64,000 nt of DNA from an uncultured Blautia sp. GTDB lineage: Bacteria > Bacillota > Clostridia > Lachnospirales > Lachnospiraceae. The stretch's first letter is position 1. Each line of letters starts with the position of its first letter. Under the pieces are notes generated by a model. The model was not told where the DNA came from and searched no databases. It saw nothing but the letters and a program-made list of their open reading frames with translations. Where the stretch lies: contig UQLX01000006.1 of assembly GCA_900541985.1 (NCBI GenBank), forward strand, positions 1 through 64,000, in the 5' to 3' direction. Below, piece after piece: positions 16,750 through 24,579 of the stretch. The translations under genes and the position numbers were made by a program.

Positions 16750-18114
16750 ATGAGAAAAACTGTAAACGCGGAAAAAAATCTTACCGAGGGAAAAATCCTG
16801 AAGACCATGCTGATTTTTGCTCTTCCTATGATAATGGGAAATCTTCTGCAGCAGATTTACAATATTGCAGACACCATGGTAGTCGGAAGATTTCTGGGAG
16901 CGGAGGCTTTGGCGGCGGTAGGATCAGCGTATACCTTGATGACATTTTTAACCTCCGTGATCATTGGTCTTTGTATGGGAAGCGGTGCTGTTTTTTCTAT
17001 TGCTTATGGAGCGGGAAATCAGCAGGAACTGAAAAAAAGCATGTGGGTGTCCTTTGTATTTGTAGGAATTGTTACCATAATCATGAATGCAGCAGTATTT
17101 GTCTGGACAGAACCTATCCTGAGACTTTTACAGATACCGGAGGAGGTTTATCCTCTGATGCATCAATATATACGGATCATTTTTTCAGGGATCCTTTTTG
17201 TTTTTTTATATAATTTATTTGCGTGTCTGCTCCGGGCAGTGGGAAATTCTGTTGTTCCTTTATGGTTCCTGGCGGTGTCTTCTGTTTTAAACATCATTCT
17301 GGATCTATGGTTTGTGGCAGGACTTGGGAAAGGTGTGGAAGGTGCGGCTGCGGCAACGGTGATCGCACAGATGGCAGCCGGGCTTGGAATTGCTGTTTAT
17401 ACTTTGTGGAAGGTTCCGGTACTTAGAATAGAAAAACAGTATATGCACATGGAAAAAGCTATCTTGAATCGTGTAATGCAGTATTCGGTTCTTACCTGTG
17501 CACAGCAGTCGGTAATGAATTTTGGGATTCTGATGATCCAGGGACTGGTAAACAGCTTTGGAACTGTGATCATGGCAGCATTTGCAGTTGCAGTAAAAAT
17601 TGATACTTTGGCATATATGCCCGCACAGGAATTTGGAAATGCATTTTCTATTTTTGTTTCCCAGAATTTCGGTGCAAAAAAATATGACAGGATCAGAAAG
17701 GCTTCCGGTATGGCTGTAAAAGTTTCTGTAGGCTTCTGCCTTGCAATATCTGTGATCGTATGGATCTTTGCGGCACCTCTGCTTGAAATCTTTCTGACGG
17801 ATCCACAGCCTGCTATCATAAGTGCAGGAGTCAATTACCTTCATATAGAGGGGGCATTTTACTGGGGAATCGGATGTCTGTTTCTTCTGTATGGATTATA
17901 CAGAGGAATAGAAAAGCCTGTGATGTCTTTGATCCTTACGATTCTTTCCCTGGGAACCAGAGTGGCACTTGCGTATCTTCTGGCTCCGCGGCCTCAGTTT
18001 GGCGTCAATGCCATCTGGTGGGCGATTCCTGTGGGATGGATTCTGGCAGATCTGACGGGATATATCTATTATCTGAAGATCAGAAAAAATCTGGGAACAG
18101 GGATATCCCGGTAA
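16750..18114 (+). CDS. MATE family efflux transporter
   Basis: A 454-residue membrane protein of the MATE family with about twelve hydrophobic helices. Family segments include PMIMGNLLQQIYNIADTMVVGRFLG at helix 1, typical of the NorM/DinF-like branch common in Clostridia, and EGAAAATVIAQ in the middle. It exports unknown small molecules. The ATG at 16750 is chosen because AAGGAG lies about 11 bases upstream and because the shorter protein starts like other family members; a frame from 16693 would add 19 unlikely residues. The UPF0126 gene follows after 51 bp and may be cotranscribed. Confidence 0.9.
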   Translation: MRKTVNAEKNLTEGKILKTMLIFALPMIMGNLLQQIYNIADTMVVGRFLGAEALAAVGSAYTLMTFLTSVIIGLCMGSGAVFSIAYGAGNQQELKKSMWVSFVFVGIVTIIMNAAVFVWTEPILRLLQIPEEVYPLMHQYIRIIFSGILFVFLYNLFACLLRAVGNSVVPLWFLAVSSVLNIILDLWFVAGLGKGVEGAAAATVIAQMAAGLGIAVYTLWKVPVLRIEKQYMHMEKAILNRVMQYSVLTCAQQSVMNFGILMIQGLVNSFGTVIMAAFAVAVKIDTLAYMPAQEFGNAFSIFVSQNFGAKKYDRIRKASGMAVKVSVGFCLAISVIVWIFAAPLLEIFLTDPQPAIISAGVNYLHIEGAFYWGIGCLFLLYGLYRGIEKPVMSLILTILSLGTRVALAYLLAPRPQFGVNAIWWAIPVGWILADLTGYIYYLKIRKNLGTGISR

Positions 18115-18165
18115 AGCAGCGGATACGGATAAAAAAGTTGTATTAATTTAGGGGAGTTTTTTGTT

Positions 18166-18813
18166 ATGCAGGAAATAATAACATTTATCATGGAAATCAT
18201 AGGAACAATTGCTTTTGCAGCTTCCGGCGCTATGGTCGGTGTGGGGAGACGGATGGATATTTTTGGCGTCTGTGTCCTGGGAGTCGTTACCTCGGTTGGA
18301 GGCGGACTGATCCGTGACATTGTTCTGGGAATCATTCCTCCGGGAATGTTTCAAAAGCCGGTGTATACGATTGTGGCGACTATAACCTCCTGTGTGGTCT
18401 TTGGAGTGCTGTATCTGAAAAAGGAACTTCTGGAAGGGCACTTCAGAGAGATTTATGATCGGTTTATGCTGATCATGGATACCATAGGGCTGGGAATCTT
18501 TACAGTGGTTGGCGTCCATACCGGAATCCGTCATGGGTATGTGGACAATACCTTCCTTCTGGTATTTCTGGGGACGATCACCGGAGTGGGAGGCGGACTC
18601 CTAAGAGATATGATGGCAGGTGTCCCGCCTTATATTTTTGTAAAGCATATTTATGCATGTGCGTCTATTGTAGGGGCGATCGTCTGTGTTTATATGTACC
18701 GCAGCTTTGGAACAGTAGCTGCTATGGTGGGAGCGTCCGCAGTAGTGATCCTGATCCGTTATCTGGCTGCGCATTATCGCTGGAATCTTCCGAGACTGAA
18801 AAGAGAAGAATGA
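18166..18813 (+). CDS. Trimeric intracellular cation channel (TRIC)/UPF0126 family protein
   Basis: A 215-residue membrane protein with two repeats of about three helices. Each repeat carries the family glycine motif followed by R-D: SVGGGLIRDIVLG near residue 45 and GVGGGLLRDMMAG near residue 145. Bacterial members (YicG/YadS group) are the prokaryotic relatives of TRIC cation channels. Their physiological role here is unknown. GGGG lies 9 bases before the ATG. It lies downstream of the MATE gene on the same strand. Confidence 0.9.
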   Translation: MQEIITFIMEIIGTIAFAASGAMVGVGRRMDIFGVCVLGVVTSVGGGLIRDIVLGIIPPGMFQKPVYTIVATITSCVVFGVLYLKKELLEGHFREIYDRFMLIMDTIGLGIFTVVGVHTGIRHGYVDNTFLLVFLGTITGVGGGLLRDMMAGVPPYIFVKHIYACASIVGAIVCVYMYRSFGTVAAMVGASAVVILIRYLAAHYRWNLPRLKREE

Positions 18814-18872
18814 ACAAAAGGTAAATTTTTTGTTCACAATGTATATTTGTGTCTAAAAGCCCATATTTAAAC

Positions 18873-18901
18873 TGGAAAATATGGCTAATATATGTTATAC
18901 T
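18873..18901 (+). promoter_or_regulatory. Extended -10 promoter for the MetV-RnfC/MetV/MetF operon
   Basis: TATACT at 18896-18901 with TG two bases upstream (extended -10) and a weak -35 TGGAAA at 18873-18878, 17 bp apart. It leaves a leader of about 110 nt before the start codon, in which I see no riboswitch. Confidence 0.5.
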
Positions 18902-19017
18902 AAATTGTATTAATGCAAGCTGAATGATTTGCTTATTATTTTTCCGGGCAGAGGGAGAGATAATTTAAACAAAGAAGCAAAAGGCTTGTGTATCAAATGG
19001 ATAAGGAAGGTGAGCAA

Positions 19018-20982
19018 TTGGAAAACTACACCAAGTACAAGTTAAAAAGTAACGATGAACTGGCAGAATTGTTAGCCGATAAAGACAATCTGTTCATTGT
19101 TGCCTGCAACAAATGCTTTAAAGAATTTGAAACTGTGGATGAACCGGAATGTAGTGAACTGGAAAAATTTGCCGCTGAACAGGGTAAGACAGTGACAGGC
19201 AGCATCAGAGTTGATTTCCTGTGCAATAAAACTCTGACAGAGAAGAAATTACAGGATATCATTCCGGAGGGAACCGAAAATGTAATTGTGATCTCCTGCG
19301 GACTGGGAATCCAGACAGTTGCAGATCTTGCCGGCAAGCCTGTTTATGCAGCCAGCAATTCCCTGAACTATACCGGACATCATGGAATGGCTCTTACCAA
19401 AAAAAGCTGTGATGCATGTGCTCAGTGCTATCTGAATATCACAGGAGGTATCTGCCCTATCGTTGACTGCTCCAAGAGTCTTGTAAACGGACAGTGCGGT
19501 GGCGCCAAGGATGGCAAATGTGAGGTTGACGGGAACAAAGACTGCGCATGGGAAAAAATCTACAAGAGACTCGAGAAACAGGGTCGTCTGGAAGAATTTT
19601 TAAATCAGCCGGTTCAGCTTCGCGATTATTCCAAAGTAAATGTCAATGTGATCCGTAATTATGTCAATGCTGTTCGTGAAGAGCGTTTTGCAGGTTATTA
19701 CGGCGGCGTTCATCCATCTGAGCGCAAGGAACTCAGTGAACACATCGCACTGGAGAGATTCCCGGAACCAAAGACAGCAGTGATCTCTATGTCACAGCAT
19801 CTGGGCGCTCCGGCCAATCCTGTAGTACAGGTAGGAGATACCGTTAAGGTAGGACAGAAGATCGGTGAAGCCTCTGCTTTTATCAGCGCACCTGTCCATT
19901 CCAGTGTCAGCGGAACCGTGGTAGCAGTAGAGCCGCGTCTCCATGCCACCAGAGGCAGTGAGGTCATGGCTGTTGTAATTGAATCCGATGGAAAGAACAC
20001 CCTGCATGAATCTGTGAAGCCTCATAAAGGATATGAGGAGCTTACACCGGATGAGATCATTGAGATTGTCCGTGAAGCAGGTATCGTAGGTATGGGCGGA
20101 GCAGGCTTCCCGACAGCTGTGAAGCTGAAACCAAACAAACCGATCGAAGCAGTGATCCTTAACGGCTGTGAATGTGAACCTCTTCTTACGGCAGACCACA
20201 GAGTCCTTCTGGAATTTGCGGATGATATCATTTATGGATTAAAGGCAGTTCTTAAAACTGTAGATGCACAGAAGGGTATCATTGTAATTGAGGATAACAA
20301 GCCGGATGCCATTGCTCTTATGGAAGAGAAGGTTGCTGACTGTGAGAACATTGAGGTTGTGACAGCCAGAACAAAATATCCTCAGGGTGCAGAAAAAACT
20401 CTGATCAAACGTGTGACGGGCAGAACTGTTCCGCGTGGAGGTCTTCCTGCAGATGTAGGTGTTGTAGTCAGCAACATCAGTACAGTCAAGGCTATTTCTG
20501 ATGCGATCCAGACAGGTATGCCGCTGATTGAGCGTGTTGCTACCGTAACCGGAGAAAAAATCAAAAAACCTGGAAACTATATTGTGAAGATCGGTACCAG
20601 CGTAAAAGACATGATCGACTATTGCGGCGGTACTACAGATGATGATGTACAGATCAAGATGGGCGGACCTATGATGGGATTTGAGCTTACTGATCTGGAC
20701 GTTCCGATGATGAAGGGTTCCAATGGAATCATTGCCGTTGACACAGATCAGACACAGCCAATGGAATGTATCAAATGCGGACGCTGTGTAGATGTCTGTC
20801 CAATGGAACTTTCACCGCTGTATTTTGCAAAATATGCGGATGAGCAGAACTGGCAGGGAATGAAGGATATGAACGTTATGGATTGTGTGGAATGCCGCTC
20901 CTGTGAGTTCATCTGTTCCTCCAAGATTCCGTTAGTAAGCAAGATCAAAGCCGGAAAAAATGCGATAAGGGAGATGAAGTGA
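19018..20982 (+). CDS. MetV-RnfC fusion, electron-input subunit of methylene-THF reductase
   Basis: A 654-residue fusion. Residues about 1-195 are a MetV-like module (methylene-THF reductase C-terminal family) with paired cysteines: ACNKC, SCDACAQCYLN, GGICPIVDCSK and GQCGG. Residues about 215-654 are RnfC-like: a hybrid/barrel domain, a GMGGAGFPTAVKL Rossmann motif for FMN/NADH, LNGCECEPLLTADHR, and a C-terminal pair of 4Fe-4S sites (CIKCGRCVDVCPM and CVECRSCEFICSS). In acetogens, RnfC2 with MetV and MetF passes electrons to methylene-THF. TTG 19018 is preferred because AGGAAGGTGAG lies just upstream; GTG 18988 and ATG 18997 lack such a site. The metV gene starts 1 bp after the stop. Confidence 0.87.
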   Translation: MENYTKYKLKSNDELAELLADKDNLFIVACNKCFKEFETVDEPECSELEKFAAEQGKTVTGSIRVDFLCNKTLTEKKLQDIIPEGTENVIVISCGLGIQTVADLAGKPVYAASNSLNYTGHHGMALTKKSCDACAQCYLNITGGICPIVDCSKSLVNGQCGGAKDGKCEVDGNKDCAWEKIYKRLEKQGRLEEFLNQPVQLRDYSKVNVNVIRNYVNAVREERFAGYYGGVHPSERKELSEHIALERFPEPKTAVISMSQHLGAPANPVVQVGDTVKVGQKIGEASAFISAPVHSSVSGTVVAVEPRLHATRGSEVMAVVIESDGKNTLHESVKPHKGYEELTPDEIIEIVREAGIVGMGGAGFPTAVKLKPNKPIEAVILNGCECEPLLTADHRVLLEFADDIIYGLKAVLKTVDAQKGIIVIEDNKPDAIALMEEKVADCENIEVVTARTKYPQGAEKTLIKRVTGRTVPRGGLPADVGVVVSNISTVKAISDAIQTGMPLIERVATVTGEKIKKPGNYIVKIGTSVKDMIDYCGGTTDDDVQIKMGGPMMGFELTDLDVPMMKGSNGIIAVDTDQTQPMECIKCGRCVDVCPMELSPLYFAKYADEQNWQGMKDMNVMDCVECRSCEFICSSKIPLVSKIKAGKNAIREMK

Positions 20983-20983
20983 T

Positions 20984-21607
20984 ATGCTGATTACCGAACT
21001 GAAATCGAAAGAAATTATCGCATCACTGGTGGACGGAAAAAAAGTATTTATGATCAACTGCCAGGGATGTAAGGAAGTCCGTTTCCCGGAAAAAGAATCC
21101 GTAGAACTCCGCAAGGAGCTGGCTGCTGACGGGAAACTGACAGGATTTATTACAACCGACTATATCTGTAATCCGGAAAACATGAAGCTTCGTCTTCAGA
21201 AACATATGAGCGAGATTGAGGCAGCTGATGTGGTTCTGGTTCTTTCCTGCGGAGTGGGAGTACAGACAATTGCAGAATATCTGGAAGACAAGCCGGTATA
21301 TGCAGCCTGTGATACATATCCTCTTCCTGGATTCCAGGGAGTAACTCCTCTGGAATATGACTGTGACCAGTGCGGCGAATGTTATCTGAACTTAACCGGA
21401 GGTATCTGTCCAATCACTGCCTGCTCCAAGAGTCTTGTAAATGGACAGTGCGGTGGCTGCAAGGATGGCAAATGTGAGGTGGACAGTGAGATGGAATGTG
21501 GATGGGAGCGTATCTACAGACGACTGGCACAGATCGGACGCCTGGATGTGCTGAAATGCCCCACACAGATCCGTAATTTTGCAACAGATGATGAAGTGTC
21601 CAAATAA
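20984..21607 (+). CDS. metV: MetV, methylene-THF reductase C-terminal family subunit
   Basis: A 207-residue cysteine-rich protein of the MetV family, which couples MetF to electron donors in acetogens. Cysteines lie in INCQGCKEV, DYICNPEN, YDCDQCGECYLN, GGICPITACSK and GQCGGCKDGKC, enough to bind Fe-S clusters and possibly zinc. It is a paralogue of the N-terminal module of the preceding fusion, and the two are nearly identical in DNA over the GGICPI to CEVD segment. Start ATG follows AGGGAGATGAAG within the end of the previous gene, implying translational coupling. MetF follows after 41 bp. Confidence 0.88.
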   Translation: MLITELKSKEIIASLVDGKKVFMINCQGCKEVRFPEKESVELRKELAADGKLTGFITTDYICNPENMKLRLQKHMSEIEAADVVLVLSCGVGVQTIAEYLEDKPVYAACDTYPLPGFQGVTPLEYDCDQCGECYLNLTGGICPITACSKSLVNGQCGGCKDGKCEVDSEMECGWERIYRRLAQIGRLDVLKCPTQIRNFATDDEVSK

Positions 21608-21648
21608 TAAGACACCGGTTAAAATTTATAGAGTAGGAGCAATGTACA

Positions 21649-22527
21649 ATGAAAATTACTGAAGCATTTGAACGTGGCGAATTTGCAGTAACAGCGGAAG
21701 TAGGACCGCCAAAAGGAATTCATATTGAAGGATTGCTGGAAGAAGCAAAAACATATTTAAGTGGTATTACAGCAGTAAATGTAACAGATAATCAGTCTTC
21801 TGTTATGCGTCTTGGTTCCCTGGGCGTATGTAAGGCTCTTAAGGATGAGGGGCTTACCCCGATCTTTCAGCTGACATGTCGTGACAGAAACCGTATTGCA
21901 CTGCAGTCTGACCTCCTCAGTGCTGCCATGCTGGGAATTGAGAATCTTCTGCTTCTGACAGGTGACCATACAAAGATGGGAGACCATCCGCAGGCGAAAC
22001 CGGTTTTCGACCTGGATTCTGTTTCTCTGATCCATGCAGTAAGACAGCTGGAGGAAGGTGTAGACCTTGGCGGAAATCAGCTGGTTGGAGAGCCTCCTAA
22101 ATTTGCAAAGGGGGCAGTTGTGTCTCCGTGCAGCGATTCTGTAGACGCGCAGCTTGCAAAAATGGAGCGTAAGGTTCGTGCAGGCGCAGACTATTTCCAG
22201 ACTCAGGCTGTGTTTGAGCCGGAGAAGTTTATTAAATTTATGGAAAAAGCAAAACAGTTTGGAAAACCGGTTCAGATTGGTATTATCATTCCGAAATCTG
22301 TCGGAATGGCAAGATTCATGAATGCAAATGTTGCAGGTGTTCATGTTCCGGAAGATATGATCAATGAACTGAAGGCAGATAAAGAAAAGACAAAAGCAGG
22401 TATTACCGGAGTTGAGATTGCTGCCCGTATCATCAGAGAATGTAAGCCATATTGTCAGGGTGTACATATTATGGCATTGGGCTGGGAATCTAAAGTACCG
22501 GAAGTTCTGAAACTGGCTGGAATCTGA
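21649..22527 (+). CDS. metF: 5,10-methylenetetrahydrofolate reductase (MetF)
   Basis: A 292-residue TIM-barrel flavoprotein that reduces methylene-THF to methyl-THF. It has the family N-terminal EVGPPKG segment with the catalytic Glu, NVTDNQSSVMRLGS, QLTCRDRNRIALQSDL (folate and FAD contacts), LLTGDHTKMGDHP and DYFQTQAVFEPEKF. The length is typical of the short bacterial form. Together with MetV and the MetV-RnfC fusion it forms the methyl-branch reductase of the Wood-Ljungdahl pathway. In this genome it could serve both acetogenesis and methionine synthesis. It is the last gene of the operon, followed by a strong terminator. Confidence 0.93.
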   Translation: MKITEAFERGEFAVTAEVGPPKGIHIEGLLEEAKTYLSGITAVNVTDNQSSVMRLGSLGVCKALKDEGLTPIFQLTCRDRNRIALQSDLLSAAMLGIENLLLLTGDHTKMGDHPQAKPVFDLDSVSLIHAVRQLEEGVDLGGNQLVGEPPKFAKGAVVSPCSDSVDAQLAKMERKVRAGADYFQTQAVFEPEKFIKFMEKAKQFGKPVQIGIIIPKSVGMARFMNANVAGVHVPEDMINELKADKEKTKAGITGVEIAARIIRECKPYCQGVHIMALGWESKVPEVLKLAGI

Positions 22528-22570
22528 AGAAAGATTAGAGCTGTGAAGTGATAGCTTTCCCAAATTAAAA

Positions 22571-22602
22571 GAGACTGTGGTTTGGAAACCACAGTCTCTT
22601 TG
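22571..22602. terminator. Bidirectional terminator between metF and amt
   Basis: GAGACTGTGGTTT (22571-22583) pairs with AAACCACAGTCTC (22586-22598), with A-rich sequence on one side and T-rich on the other. It can end both the metF transcript (+) and the converging amt transcript (-). Confidence 0.85.
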
Positions 22603-22628
22603 TCTTATCCTGAGAAAGAAACGGACAA

Positions 22629-24365
22629 CTATTCGAGTGGCTGTGTATCCTGAAGTGCCAGATAGCCTTCTTCTCCGGTACGGATCTTGACAACATTTTC
22701 GATATCATAGATAAATACCTTGCCGTCTCCATACTGTCCGGTATGAAGCACTTCTTTGGCAGCTTTCAGAACTGTCTGAACCGGAACCAGACTGACAACA
22801 ATTTCAATCTTTATTTTTGGAAGAAGATTCATATCCATTTCAATACCACGGTAATAGGTTCGAGCCCCTTTCTGTACACCGCATCCCATGACATTGGTGA
22901 TGGTGATTCCGGTGACCCCGATCTCGTTCATGGCATGCATGAAATCTTCCAGTTTATTCTGGCGGGTGATAATAACGATCTTCGTCAGTTTGTGAACTCC
23001 CTCTGCCGGAATCTCCGGAATGGCTTCTGCAGGAGCAGATGCGGCAGAATAGTTCTGTACAGGAACTTTTTTAGTGACACCCATAGGTGTCGGAACCGGT
23101 GACACGGTATCATGAACAACAAATCCTTCATAAGCACTGGCAAGTCCGTGCTCTTTTCCATCAAGACCTGCAATTTCTTCTTCAGGAGAAACACGAAGTC
23201 CCATGGTGTGCTTCAGTGTCTGGAAAATGATGGTCATAGTAACAGCTACCCAGGCAATGGTGATGCACATACCAAGCAGCTGTATGCCGAAACCATGGAA
23301 GCCGCCCCCGGTAAGAAGTCCTTTCCAGCCTGTTCCCGTTCCGTCAGAAAAAAGACCAACAGCAAGTGTACCAAAGGCTCCGTTTAAGGCATGAACACCA
23401 ACTGCACCTACCGGATCATCAATTTTCAGAACCTTATCGATAAATTCAATACCAAATACAACAACAAAACCGGAAATGATGCCGATGATTGCTGCAGAAA
23501 CCGGAGAAACCGTATCACAGGCTGCTGTAATTGCCACCAGACCTGCAAGAGAGCCGTTCAGAGACATGGAAACATCCGGTTTTTTGTAACGGAACCAGGT
23601 GATAAACATAACGGCTACTGTGGCAACTGCCGCAGAAAGGTTGGTATTTACAAAGATTTTGCCGGCACTTACAATAGCATCGCCTTCCATACTGACAGTG
23701 GAAGCACCGTTAAAGCCAAACCAGCAGAACCAGAGAATGAAAACGCCAAGTGCGCCGACGGTCAGGTTGTGGCCGGGAATAGCTTTGGATTTTCCGCTTT
23801 TTGAATACTTTCCGATACGGGGGCCGAGAATGGCTGCACCGATCAGTGCTGCAATACCGCCTACCATGTGTACTGCACAGGAGCCGGCAAAATCATGGAA
23901 GCCCATCTGGCTGATAAAGCCGCCGCCCCAGATCCAGTGTCCTGATACCGGATATACAATAAGGCTGATCAGAAAACTGTAGACACAGTATGCGGAAAAT
24001 TTGGTACGTTCTGCCATTGCGCCGGAAACTATTGTGGCGGAAGTGGCACAGAAAACAGTCTGAAAAATAAGAAATGTCCAGAAAGGTACACCATCCGGAA
24101 GCATTGCATTACCATAGTTCGCTTCAGATGCAATTCCGTGGATGGAGCCAAAGAATCCGTTTCCTGTACCAAACATGATACCGAATCCGATAATCCAGAA
24201 AGTCGGTGTACCAATACAGAAATCCATCAGATTTTTCATAATGATATTTCCTGCATTTTTGGCACGGGTAAAACCTGTTTCTACCATTGCAAAACCAGCC
24301 TGCATAAAGAAGACCAGCGCGGCGCCTACCAGCACCCAGATCGTGTTTACTGCTGATAATTCCAT
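22629..24365 (-). CDS. amt: Ammonium transporter with fused C-terminal PII domain (Amt-GlnK fusion)
   Basis: A 578-residue fusion. Residues about 1-405 are an Amt/MEP/Rh channel of 11 helices, with GFAMVETGFTRAKN, GHWIWGGGF, DFAGSCAVHMVGG (first pore histidine region) and GVHALNGAFGTL (second pore histidine). A linker of about 55 residues leads to a PII/GlnK domain (about residues 465-570) with a T-loop carrying ARTYYRGIE and the C-terminal GDGKVFIYDIENVVKIRTGE typical of PII. The gate protein, normally a separate trimer, is thus tethered to its channel. Start ATG follows GGGGAG. The gene has an ANTAR-type leader and lies downstream of the type III glutamine synthetase gene. No separate glnK is in the window. 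Confidence 0.92.
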   Translation of the reverse strand: MELSAVNTIWVLVGAALVFFMQAGFAMVETGFTRAKNAGNIIMKNLMDFCIGTPTFWIIGFGIMFGTGNGFFGSIHGIASEANYGNAMLPDGVPFWTFLIFQTVFCATSATIVSGAMAERTKFSAYCVYSFLISLIVYPVSGHWIWGGGFISQMGFHDFAGSCAVHMVGGIAALIGAAILGPRIGKYSKSGKSKAIPGHNLTVGALGVFILWFCWFGFNGASTVSMEGDAIVSAGKIFVNTNLSAAVATVAVMFITWFRYKKPDVSMSLNGSLAGLVAITAACDTVSPVSAAIIGIISGFVVVFGIEFIDKVLKIDDPVGAVGVHALNGAFGTLAVGLFSDGTGTGWKGLLTGGGFHGFGIQLLGMCITIAWVAVTMTIIFQTLKHTMGLRVSPEEEIAGLDGKEHGLASAYEGFVVHDTVSPVPTPMGVTKKVPVQNYSAASAPAEAIPEIPAEGVHKLTKIVIITRQNKLEDFMHAMNEIGVTGITITNVMGCGVQKGARTYYRGIEMDMNLLPKIKIEIVVSLVPVQTVLKAAKEVLHTGQYGDGKVFIYDIENVVKIRTGEEGYLALQDTQPLE

Positions 24366-24395
24366 AATAAATCTCCCCTTTTCCTTTTTATATCG

Positions 24396-24436
24396 AAAAA
24401 GCGCGGGAAAACCAGATTTTCTCGCGCCTTTACGAA
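24396..24436 (-). promoter_or_regulatory. ANTAR-type antiterminator/terminator leader of amt
   Basis: Read on the - strand, TTCGT (24436-24432), loop AAAGGC (24431-24426) and GCGAG (24425-24421) make a hairpin (with two G-T pairs). Its loop and 3' arm are re-used in a terminator: AAAGGCGCG-A-GAAAA against TTTTC-C-CGCGC followed by T5 (24431 to 24396). The two folds exclude each other. A candidate -10 (TATTAT, 24447-24442) leaves room for no other RNA structure upstream. Confidence 0.65.
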
Positions 24437-24453
24437 GCTTTATAATATGTAAA

Positions 24454-24541
24454 ACAGAGGATATCCGTTATGATATATGACGAATGGATGAGGAAATCGA
24501 TAATCAAATTGAGCAAGTCTGACCTGCAGGATATCCTCTGT
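24454..24541. repeat. 13-bp inverted repeat pair in the glnN-amt intergenic region
   Basis: ACAGAGGATATCC at 24454-24466 and its exact reverse complement at 24529-24541, with 62 bp between. Each arm contains the palindrome GGATATCC. They lie just upstream of the amt promoter region and after the glnN stop. They could be paired sites for a dimeric regulator, a stem closing an RNA domain, or the ends of a tiny mobile element (MITE). No target-site duplication is evident. Confidence 0.55.
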
Positions 24542-24579
24542 ATTTACCTGAATATGAAATTGGTAATGCTTACCTCTGT

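Noticed and set aside
18902..19017. Possible riboswitch (SAM or THF type) before the MetV-RnfC gene.
   Set aside because: About 115 nt of leader show no conserved riboswitch core or terminator; AAGCAAAAGGCTT near 18976 gives a five-base loop and no competing terminator, so it is not an AAAGGC leader either.
22743..24356. Several + strand open frames of 70-140 codons opposite the ammonium transporter, and similar frames opposite most other genes.
   Set aside because: They lie fully inside well-supported genes, have no family features and show low-complexity compositions typical of antisense shadows.
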